A stretch of 64,000 nucleotides of DNA from Trichobilharzia szidati (Eukaryota > Platyhelminthes > Trematoda > Strigeidida > Schistosomatidae). A program made the position numbers and the translations under genes. This document shows, one piece after another, positions 58,301 to 64,000 of this stretch (positions within the stretch are counted from its first letter, which is position 1; each line of letters opens with the position of its first letter). A model generated the notes under the pieces. That model was not told the origin of the DNA. It made no database searches and saw nothing but the letters and a program-made list of their open reading frames with translations. Location of the stretch: NCBI GenBank assembly GCA_944472155.2, contig OX235275.1:57119228-57183227 (forward strand). The letters run 5' to 3'.

Positions 58301-61300
58301 ATTATTATTAAGAATTGAACATAATTTAAGTGACTTACTCCCATTTTCTGTGTTTGGCGATGAGAAAGATGGACTGATTAGATTGCAAAATGATGGTGTG
58401 TTTAAAAATTGTGCATCCCAACAATGTGTATGTGTTGAATAGGCACTAATACTTCTGACGTTTTGTTAATTTATCTGAACGGAACACGTTCACACCATTT
58501 TGGCGTATAAGCGGTTTGAATGTAAGCGTTGATATAATAGCCTTCATGTTTCGTCCTATACAAGACTTGCCACTTGGATGTGTCTTCGGTCCTAATTATC
58601 AATGTTCTACGCATTTGAAGATTAAGCCAGCAACCACTGGATTAAACATAACAGAAGCATACACACTGCAGTAAAACTGATCACCTTGGTCCTAGGTTCA
58701 AAATACTAACATTTCAATAGTTTACACACAATGATAAGTTTTGTTATTGGTAATATTTCGAGCAAAATTACTGCCCGTGTTCACACCACTGTTGGAATTG
58801 TTTCGTTCACACATTTATGATTTGTATTCATATATATAGTTCATTACTTTTGCTCATTCATGTTTTTGTTTTTGTATTTGAGTTATATTCCACGTTCATT
58901 CATGTTTTTGTATTCAGAATTATATTCCAAGTTGTTGATAGTTATACTGAGTCACCCTTGTTACATGTATCCGGTGTGACTTTAATGAATATCGATTCGG
59001 TTATAAGTCTTTCTTTCCACTTGTTCATGTTAGTTTTTAGAATACACACACTGTTCCAATCGATATTGTGGTTTTTGTCTCATGCATGTGCAGCTATCGA
59101 TGAATTTTTTTCAAGATTTTTGTAGGCTTGTGTTCCTGTTGGTTCACCTTTCGTTAGGCGTTTATTTTCATTCACTCTGATTTTGAGTGATCTGGACGTT
59201 TGCCCCACATATTTAGTTAGATAGTCAGCACAAGATATTTTGTAAATCAAGTTGTTTTTATCCATCATTTTTATGGAATCTTTCAGTTGATTTATTTTAT
59301 TTTTCATTAGATTTGTCGGTTTGAAAGTTGTGTGAATGCCGATATTTTTTTGAGGTTTCTTTGAATTACCTCTGATGTACCATTTTTTTATGGTATTGTG
59401 ACTGTCTTGTTATTCTCCGGTTTTAGCCTCTTTTTTCTCTTTTTTTATATTATCTTTTATAAATTCTTTTGGGTAGTTGTTTTCAAGTATCATTTTGAAT
59501 AGGAAATTCATTTCTTTACATTGGTCCTCTGGCGTTGTTGTAAGTCTACGTATTCTATCTGCAAGACCTTGTATTAATCCTCGTTTCACCGTGAGTGGAT
59601 GAGCTGAGTGATAATCAAGAAATCTTCCAGAGTGTGTAGTTTTTCTATATAGCGTCGTTTTAATGCTACCATCTGTTATTCTTTGTATTTTGCAGTCTAA
59701 CATAGGCAGTTCCCCAATTTCATTCTCTACTTCCATATTGAATTTTATTGAGTCGACATGGCTGTTTATGTGTGAGAAGAGTTTCTCAATATCGTTATTA
59801 TTTCACTATTACTAGTGTGCCGTCTACATATCTCCACCAACATTTCAGTGATGATCTGAATGGTTTAAGGGCATTCTCTTCCCAATAATCCATGAATATG
59901 TCAGCTATTATTGGTGAGATAGGGGAAATGAATACAAATCATAAATGTGTGAATCAAACAATTCCAACACTGGTGTGAACACGGGCAGTAATTTTGCTCA
60001 AAATATTGTCAATAACAAAACTTATCATTGTGTGTAAACTATTGACATATAATTATACTTTATTTGATCTAATCCACAATGCTCAAACTTTTTACTGATA
60101 TTAATTCAAAATACTTCTTATGCGATATGATAGCTGTTGTCTTGCCTTTGAGAGAACACAAGACTTATCATTTCTAAACTGATGAATTGATTGATTCCCC
60201 CAAATACATCCAAATGTACATAGCCTCCAACCGTTGTGATAGACGCGATAATAACTTAATATTACGAGAGTCAAGGTGCACACCTATTTACAATGTATTC
60301 TGAACACATTATACTAACATATGTTAATCGAACCGCTTATTATTTACAAATAATTTCCGAGTGTTCGATTCGCTGACGAGCTCGTCTTGTAACCTGAATG
60401 TCTGAAGACTGATCCCTGGCGGTATCATAGGTATGAACTGATGAAGAGTCCCAAACTGAGACGAAATAGCTGTCCAATATTTACCTAATTTTTAGTGATT
60501 CTCTGACTAAAATCAGTTTGTGATTAAAACGGGAAGAGACAAATAATTAACTGACATTTTTTGATGATATGTCGTTGTGTCTTCTCTGCATCCAGAAGAT
60601 AAGTTGGCTGATCCAAAAGGATTAACAACAAAGAAATGTGTCAGGCGATGAACTAACCGAGAATCTATCGCCCAACAAATATGCCGCTCAAGGCGTACCC
60701 TTGAGTTGAAATGGAATGACAGGCAACGAGCTGGGTGTTTGACGGAGGCGATTATGTAGGCAGGAAATGATAGCTTATGAAGACTCTTGGAGCCAGCACA
60801 GACAGGGCTAAAAAATGGAGAACTGCTTTTGAAGCTCTATGTTCCACTCGGAACTTGAAGGAATAATGATAATAATAATAACGTAATGCACTTTGGATCA
60901 GTAGAAACTCTCTTAAGCACCTGGCAAGTAAAGTAATTGCACTCACAATAATAATTCAGTAGATTTAACACACACACAAAAAAACTATCTATTGCAGTTT
61001 AACTAACTGCTACCTGCACTTAACTTACTTGCAGCGAGCACTAAAAGAGAATAAGTTTTAATAAGTGTATTAGATACTTTGAAGTATTGATTATTTTGAA
61101 GAAAAAAAATGTTCAGAATATTACCAACATATATGACTGACAGACTACTCAAAAACAACTGAGAAGTAGTCACATTTGAGCGATGATTGAAAAACACTCA
61201 ATCTCAGGTTATAAAAATCATGTTAAATATACCATATCGTATTATTAGCTTCAGTTTATACATTTGATGATTCATAGGCCGATTCAAGAAAATAATATAA

Positions 61301-62358
61301 TTTACTAAGTATCCTGCAATGACTGGGATTGAGGTCAACCACATAGGTCAAACTAGTAGATCAGGGTAGTGAGATTATCAGAACATAAGAATTTAGCTAA
61401 GGTTAGAATGATTGATCCAAAGAAGATAAGTAATTCAGGGGAAAGAACTCAGCAATCGCACTGCATCCATTAACACACAATCACGAAATAGGGTAAGTGG
61501 GACAGAGTCAAAATTCTAAACACAGTAATAAAGGTAGGTAGAGACAGAGATTGAGTCCTGGTTCATCGAACAATCTACTCCTAACACATGCAATAGAAGT
61601 GACTCAACGCAAATACCAGAGATATGGAAGATATTATTACCACCAGTCAGTCAAATCAGAGGAGGATAATAAATAATGTTAAAATGCATTCAATTCACAT
61701 ACATTCTAACATTCTAACAAGCTATTTATTTATTTTACTATAAAAACATCTTTTTTCCCATCTTATTGTATTAGATTGATAACACTCATATTATTATTTC
61801 GGAATGAACATTATCTTATATTGATATTATTCAAATGCCTAATCATCAATTTTTACTCATGTATATAAACGAAGCAAGAAAGTTGTGTGAGTATTGCTTT
61901 GATATGATTATGAACAGCAGTAATTTTTACTGGAAACGTTGTCATCAGTAAATATTGCGATTCATAGGCCAACTGAACAAAGATGGAGAGTTCCTGAAGT
62001 GACTTCAAGGTGGGTAAAGTTGTCTCAAATTAATCAAGATGGAAACAATATAGGAGTAGACAAATTAAGCAACTACAACAAAACATAGTTGCTTCGTTTG
62101 TGAATCTCTCATGACTACTGTTCAAACATTTCAAGTAAACGGTAACTTATTAAGTATCAGTCCTTCTTTAGTGATCCAATATTATAGCACTTATCAGCCC
62201 AAATTATTTCGACAACTATATTAGTATCGAGTGGGAGGATGGCTTAAATGATTATGAAAATGACGAAAACGTAGTGACTTACTGGTTGCGGCTTCAGTTT
62301 CTTGGTAAATGACAACCAAACTGACGAGAAGCAAGAAGAAAACGTGTACTGAAGTCAT
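46313..62358 (-). CDS. Micro-exon gene B (putative secreted protein), 10 exons
   Basis: Coding exons in transcript order: 62358-62283, 61147-61125, 61040-61029, 58347-58339, 56578-56558, 52541-52524, 51083-51063, 49003-48986, 46674-46657, 46372-46313 (stop TAG). Lengths are 76, 23, 12, 9, 21, 18, 21, 18, 18 and 60 nt, about 91 residues. Exon 1 ends in phase 1; the 23-nt exon moves to phase 0; all later internal exons are multiples of three and open in phase 0, whereas phase 1 would hit stops in the 51 kb and 46.66 kb exons. Donors are mostly GTAAGT-like. The plan matches schistosome micro-exon genes and mirrors gene A. Individual tiny exons (9 and 12 nt) and the last exon are less certain than the whole. 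Confidence 0.65.
46657..46674 (-). CDS. Gene B micro-exon 9 (18 nt)
   Basis: Acceptor ACTAATATTGATCATTTAG, donor GTAAGT. Reads HTEYLP in phase 0; phase 1 would stop. Confidence 0.55.
46675..47920. other. Intron of gene B, unassigned
   Basis: No recognisable element in most of it. 47100-47140 has a GATGATGATGACGATAGG microsatellite. Confidence 0.4.
47925..48770 (-). mobile_element. RTE-clade LINE 3' portion
   Basis: Minus strand: LAEEVSKIAIQVNIEKTEVM, Gln tract, INGRNLKEVTSITY, GSIVSTKG, then the thumb and tail to GTTCCTCTAGGAACTAAAGG at 47937. 5'-truncated, frameshifted. Intron of gene B. Confidence 0.75.
48780..48900 (+). mobile_element. RTE 5' endonuclease fragment
   Basis: FFMGTWNVYTMRDYRDRCFK resembles the start of RTE endonucleases (GTWNVRTM type, with the catalytic Asn). 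It lies head-on against the minus RTE copy. Confidence 0.5.
48986..49003 (-). CDS. Gene B micro-exon 8 (18 nt)
   Basis: Acceptor TTTTTTTGTCTTCAAGGAG, donor GTAAGT. Reads YSQYLV in phase 0. Confidence 0.6.
49135..49525 (+). mobile_element. tRNA-derived SINE, family C
   Basis: AATAGCTCAGTGGTCATGTC (A-box TAGCTCAGTGG) and GGTTCGAATCTC (B-box) after a leader GTGACTAGTGTTCAATC. The body has CTTGCTGACTGGTGAGCGCC and GCCACCTAGTGGCATGGTGG. It ends CAGTTACTGAATAGTGTCCA, nearly the same as the leader. Confidence 0.7.
49775..50690 (-). mobile_element. RTE-clade LINE 3' portion
   Basis: Minus strand from the YADD-adjacent region (DLDFADDLCLMS-like, 50570-50600) through the thumb to the tail GTTCCACTAGGAACCC. 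Contains a 198-residue open stretch described separately. Confidence 0.8.
49905..50501 (-). pseudogene. RTE reverse-transcriptase C-terminal region
   Basis: MNIDKTEVMKITN, Gln tract, TYLGSIVSTTRGTDEDVKSR, LLFGSETWWVVK, then ICRRKWRWIGHSLMRPLGDI. The most conserved RTE C-terminus in the window. A stop (TAG) lies just upstream of the Met in the family frame (VN-stop... region at 50505). Confidence 0.75.
50691..51429. other. Intron of gene B around micro-exon 7
   Basis: No repeat recognised; contains the 51063-51083 micro-exon. Confidence 0.4.
51063..51083 (-). CDS. Gene B micro-exon 7 (21 nt)
   Basis: Strong acceptor TTTTCTTATTTTGATTTCAG, donor GTAACT. Reads SGFEVVK in phase 0; phase 1 would stop, which is one reason for the phase-0 model. 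Confidence 0.6.
51430..51705 (+). mobile_element. Decayed RTE 3' end
   Basis: GGAGATGGATCAGAAATGCG and AAGACGTGTTGCTCAGGCAC-GATGCTTCACTCGAATGAG follow the RTE tail pattern with many changes; (AAT)-rich end. Confidence 0.5.
52020..52190 (-). mobile_element. Decayed RTE 3' end, reverse
   Basis: CTATCTCCTCCATTCGGGTCCAACTCGAGAGC followed by GTGATGTCGC and TCCGATCCATCGCCATTTG, the reverse of the WRWIGH tail region. Confidence 0.5.
52524..52541 (-). CDS. Gene B micro-exon 6 (18 nt)
   Basis: Acceptor TTATATCGATTTTAACAG, donor GTAAGA. Reads KSTSLE in phase 0. Confidence 0.55.
53082..53945 (+). mobile_element. PLE 3' fragment with inverted ends
   Basis: Left end 53085-53190 and right end 53835-53937 are inverted copies (TTGTGGGTAAAATTTATTTT against AAATTTTACCCATAATG), both with the hammerhead-like tail. 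The middle keeps RLSEHKNLAKVRM and the STPNTCNRNDSSL block. A solo LTR interrupts it. A family C SINE fragment lies at 52965-53045. Confidence 0.7.
53477..53759. mobile_element. Solo LTR (283 bp)
   Basis: Starts TGTGGTGAGAG, ends TTTTTACA (TG...CA), flanked by a 4-bp direct repeat CTAC (53473-53476, 53760-53763). It interrupts the PLE reading. It includes TATAAATA near 53692 and AATAAA at 53719, placed as promoter and poly(A) signal of an LTR read in plus orientation. Likely Ty3/gypsy type from the 4-bp duplication; no internal region remains. Confidence 0.7.
53940..54320 (+). mobile_element. SINE family C
   Basis: ACTAGTGTTCAATATGAAAT leader, AATAGCACAGTGGTAACGTC (A-box), GGGTTCCAATCTCTG (B-box), and end TTACTGACTAGTGTCAAATC. 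Immediately next to the PLE end at 53937. Confidence 0.65.
54321..55679. other. Intron of gene B, no element recognised
   Basis: AT-rich. An 80-codon frame at 54944 has no motif. Exon-like signals at 55295 and 55373 were rejected. Confidence 0.4.
55680..56135. mobile_element. Inverted pair of SINE family B
   Basis: 55680-55835 is a reverse copy, 55885-56135 a forward copy (CCAGTGGCTTAATGGTCTAC A-box; ATTCAAACCCC B-box; GATGAAGAGTCCGGAACTAG, GACAAAAAAGCTGCCC). They meet at short stretches of TAGAATTCATG/CATGAATTCTA, so the pair can fold back. Confidence 0.6.
56558..56578 (-). CDS. Gene B micro-exon 5 (21 nt; 33 nt alternative)
   Basis: Acceptor ACCGTTCTATTTCAG. Donor GTAATT gives 21 nt (LPDLRLA); a second donor GTAACC gives 33 nt to 56546 (adds VITL). 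Both keep phase 0. It sits about 210 bp from the 5'-truncated LINE at 56.79 kb. Confidence 0.5.
56791..58318 (+). mobile_element. CR1-like LINE, 5'-truncated copy
   Basis: Starts abruptly inside the RT (KSSSGAGIQFRPVAITSPFL) and runs to AATAAAG and (ATT)n at 58296-58313. Abrupt 5' truncation with an intact tail is the usual outcome of target-primed reverse transcription. Intron of gene B. Confidence 0.85.
56848..58048 (+). pseudogene. CR1-like reverse transcriptase, truncated
   Basis: DYTAAFDSVPRTLLL, GVPQGAVLSPFLFSFFLHDL, then an in-frame TAA at 57262, after which the same frame goes on with FIKYADDLTVSV, LNPTKCNTVDFSL and VSYLGISFSS. A frameshift near 57735 moves to the frame of TDTVVNRHMNFCKHLAKVIL, ending at 58048. 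Few defects, so recent. Confidence 0.85.
58339..58347 (-). CDS. Gene B micro-exon 4 (9 nt)
   Basis: Acceptor ATCTTTCTCATCGCCAAACACAG (interrupted tract), donor GTAAGT. Reads KMG. So short that chance is a real risk; it lies 20 bp beyond the (ATT)n tail of a LINE. Confidence 0.4.
58545..58620 (-). mobile_element. Sm-alpha-like hammerhead remnant
   Basis: The reverse strand reads ACACATCCAAGTGGCAAGTC, TATAGGACGAAACATGAAGG, the hammerhead section with core changes and no flanking SINE head recognised. Confidence 0.4.
59080..59307 (-). pseudogene. PLE GIY-YIG domain
   Basis: 75 residues with LIYKISCADYLTKYVGQTSR and SLKIRVNENKRLTKGEPTG, closing with NLEKNSSIAAHA; the core Tyr and Arg positions are present. 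The preceding RT segment (59736-59410) is in a different frame. Confidence 0.7.
59410..59736 (-). pseudogene. PLE RT thumb region
   Basis: 108 residues, LPMLDCKIQRITDGSIKTTL, YRKTTHSGRFLDYHSAHPL, MNFLFKMILENNYPKEFIKD; parallels the 35.76 kb fragment of the other PLE. Confidence 0.7.
60370..60545 (+). mobile_element. SINE family B fragment
   Basis: GAACTGATGAAGAGTCCCAA-ACTGAGACGAAATAGCTGTCC, the best-kept hammerhead-like segment of the family, then the tail. Confidence 0.55.
60600..60885 (+). mobile_element. RTE-clade LINE 3' fragment
   Basis: The tail region ends with GAAGCTCTATGTTCCACTCGGAACTTG and (AAT)n. 5'-truncated. Confidence 0.6.
61029..61040 (-). CDS. Gene B micro-exon 3 (12 nt)
   Basis: Very good acceptor AACTTATTCTCTTTTAG and donor GTAAGT. 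Reads CSLQ in phase 0. The intron before it is only 84 nt. Confidence 0.6.
61125..61147 (-). CDS. Gene B exon 2 (23 nt)
   Basis: Acceptor CTTCTCAGTTGTTTTTGAG, donor GTAATA. Reads IVCQSYML and shifts phase 1 to 0. A nearer AG would give a 12-nt symmetric exon instead, but then later exons meet stops. Confidence 0.5.
61270..61970 (+). mobile_element. PLE 3' fragment
   Basis: Plus reading with the remains of IIYxxPCNDxE, LSEHKNLAKVRM, STPNTCNRSDST and the tail CTTTGATATGATTATGAACA with GGAAACGTTGTCATCAG (decayed hammerhead-like). Lies in intron 1 of gene B. Confidence 0.65.
62283..62358 (-). CDS. Gene B exon 1: signal peptide
   Basis: 25 codons with a hydrophobic core VFFLLLVSLVVIY and polar end QETEAAT, a typical secretory signal. 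It ends with one spare base (A) at a GTAAGT donor, exactly as gene A exon 1. Confidence 0.75.
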
Positions 62359-62416
62359 TCTGTTGTAAGTTAACACCGAGTGTTACTCGAATTCCATGCT
62401 TTCCTGATTACATGTG

Positions 62417-62424
62417 TATATATA
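62417..62424 (-). promoter_or_regulatory. TATA box of micro-exon gene B
   Basis: TATATATA 59 nt before the ATG at 62358 (minus strand), with a predicted short leader. The spacing parallels gene A. Confidence 0.5.
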
Positions 62425-62919
62425 CTGCTAGAAATCGTGCACTTACTTACTTACTTTCACGTAATTTTTGTTTTCATAACACCATTACAGGTTTCTTTTT
62501 TTCCTTAAAAAAACAACAATGTAATCACTTTGCACGTGCAATGGAATAAACAAACTGGCAGGTGACACTATCTCTTTTGCCATTAATTAATTAATTACTT
62601 AATTAATTAACATGTTGGTTAATCTTATGGAATTGACAGAGGGAAAAGAATTTCAGTGTGTTTATCTGTGTGAGTGTGTGTGTGAGTTTGTTAAGCCTCC
62701 GTGTATTTTGAATCACTTCACAGGTTTTTGATTATGGTGATAAGATATCTTGGTGATAAGAGTTCTGTGATAATGTAAATTTGATATAGGCAGTCAAACT
62801 ATTAATCCTATTTCAAGACAATTTCTGCACTTGTACTTCTTCAGAGCATTAATAAACTCAATTGCACAAAACCGCATACATCTTCAATTGGTTGATACCG
62901 AAGTCCTTCTGAAAATGTT
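62425..62919. other. Upstream region of gene B with simple repeats
   Basis: Contains ACTTACTTACTTACTTTC at 62440-62458, a (TTAA)n tract at 62583-62613 and a GT-rich patch at 62656-62693. No coding region. Any control elements are not recognisable by eye. Confidence 0.45.
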
Positions 62920-63315
62920 CATTTTGGCTCATGCACAAATTGAGTACACATTTAACACAGAAAAAATGCAACACTTTATCATTTTCTTGATGTCCTGAAA
63001 CAAGAAGACAAAGATAACAGTATTAAGTAGGTTATTTTCATGAAGAAGTTACGGGATCGCCAACATACCCAGTTTAGATCGTTTGTTCTCATTGCATACA
63101 AACGAAATCTCATCGGTTCTTTGGTGTGCCGTGCCGGAAAAGTCTGCACAAACGACAGTGTTGACGTTGAATTAAGGAAAATAGAAAACTTATCATTTGG
63201 GAACGGACATCCAGAAAAATTTGTAAAAGTCTCTGTGATAAGAACAGATAGAGAGGAATGCCTTCAAACTGTGCATAAAAAGCGTATAAATATATGTATA
63301 GACAATGCAATATTA
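62920..63315 (+). mobile_element. PLE reverse-transcriptase fragment
   Basis: YHFLDVLKQEDKDNS, then YKRNLIGSLVCRAGKVCTND and NGHPEKFVKV, matching HFLDVLLSRKENGS, YKRNVVKCLVSRARKICTDD and MGYPSSFIKK of the PLE at 7.5-8.1 kb. Includes a stop at 63028. Confidence 0.7.
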
Positions 63316-63324
63316 TAATTATTA

Positions 63325-64000
63325 TTTAATTAATTTCTAGAGGAACATAGGGCTTCAGTCAACCACGTCTCCATTGCGTTCGGTTCTCTGCTAGAGTCTT
63401 CACCTGGCTCCATGTCTGCCCACACGTTTTCATCTCCTCTTCACATGACCTCCTCCAAGTCACCCTTGCACTGACGACCAACTCGCCGCTTCCCTTTCGA
63501 GTTCCACTCGAGCAATGGCTTGTCTAGTGATGTCACTTGATGGTTTCCCCAGAGTATGGTCAGTCCATTTCCATTTCTTCTCGCCTATTTGTTTCACAAT
63601 CGGTTCCTGGTTGGTTCGCTCATTGCCAGAGATCCCTGTTGCTGATCTTTTCTGGCCATCTGATCTTGAGTATTGAGCGAAGACAGCTAGCTGTTAATGA
63701 AGGTCTGTAGTTTGTTTGAGATGCTCTTTATGACGCGCTGGCCAAGTCTCTGATCCGTATAGTAGCACTGACTTTACATTGGAGTTTGGAATCTGGATCT
63801 TATTTTGGATGCTGAGTGCTGTTGACCTCCATACAGACTTGAGAGTAGTGAAAGCTTGTCATGCTTTTCCGATCCTTGCTTTGATATCCTCGTCACTTCC
63901 ATCTGCCTGTAGTTGAAACGATGCTTCCCAGGTAGGAAAGGAGGTTGTTTCTTTCAGGTTCCTTCCATTTATGGTGGTTGTTGTCTGTTGTTGTTGTTGC
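63325..64000 (-). mobile_element. RTE-clade LINE 3' portion, runs off the window
   Basis: Same layout as 31.8-32.5 kb: tail CTAGAGGAACATAGGGCTTC at 63340, the reverse of the RKKWxWTDHTL region, the thumb, and the (TTG)n/Gln tract at 63985-64000. The upstream part lies outside. Confidence 0.75.

Larger units (their letters stand above)
58715..60047 (-). mobile_element. PLE with inverted ends and mutated catalytic box
   Basis: Ends 58715-58842 and 59927-60047 are inverted copies over about 115 bp (ACTGCCCGTGTTCACACCAC against GTGGTGTGAACACGGGCAGT, allowing a base). Minus-strand coding remnants: PISPIIADIFMDYWEENA, WWRYVDGTLVIV (family WWRYVDDTF), LPMLDCKIQRITDGS, TTHSGRFLDYHSAHPLTV, then LIYKISCADYLTKYVGQTSR (GIY-YIG). 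The second catalytic Asp of the RT is Gly, so this copy is dead. Confidence 0.75.

Overview
The window looks like nuclear DNA of a blood fluke (Schistosoma or a close relative). It is AT-rich and packed with decayed retroelements. These are RTE-clade and CR1-like non-LTR elements, many Penelope-like elements (PLEs) with a GIY-YIG endonuclease, and tRNA-derived SINEs, some carrying hammerhead-ribozyme modules of the Sm-alpha type. The strongest host signal is a gene form typical of schistosomes: a signal-peptide exon followed by a string of tiny exons (micro-exon genes, MEGs). Species cannot be fixed from sequence alone, and no rRNA, tRNA gene, CRISPR array or ordinary multi-domain host gene was seen.

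Two putative micro-exon genes face each other. Gene A (+, about 8.56-28.6 kb) has a TATA box, a signal-peptide exon, a 52-nt exon, then micro-exons of 18-27 nt in one shared phase, and a terminal exon with stop and AATAAA. Gene B (-, about 62.4-46.3 kb) has a TATA box at nearly the same distance from its ATG, a signal-peptide exon, one phase-shifting 23-nt exon, then micro-exons of 9-24 nt that are all open in phase 0. Both are predicted to give short secreted proteins of about 90-100 residues whose mature part is built from exon-sized peptides of 3-9 residues. No exon string was assembled for 28.6-46.3 kb.

The rest is transposon sequence, mostly inside the giant introns. 0-8.1 kb: PLE fragments and a CR1-like element with an apparently intact endonuclease/reverse-transcriptase ORF. 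9.5-15.4 kb: four PLE blocks, several palindromic. 15.4-30 kb: RTE tails, SINEs, Sm-alpha copies, and PLE fragments. 30.5 kb: degenerate telomere-like repeat. 31.8-36.8 kb: RTE copies and a PLE with inverted ends. 37.3-39.8 kb: tandem SINEs interrupted by an internally deleted CR1-like copy. 42.2-43.65 kb: near-perfect palindrome. 44-56 kb: SINEs, RTE tails, a solo LTR inside a PLE. 56.8-60.9 kb: 5'-truncated CR1-like copy, a dead PLE, and an RTE tail. 61.3-64 kb: PLE and RTE pieces.

Three themes recur. PLE insertions are repeatedly bounded by inverted, hammerhead-bearing terminal repeats. SINE tails copy the tails of the local CR1-like or RTE elements, which suggests whose reverse transcriptase moves them. 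The micro-exons sit as tiny islands between these insertions. All splice-site and family calls were made by reading and comparing within the window; nothing was run.
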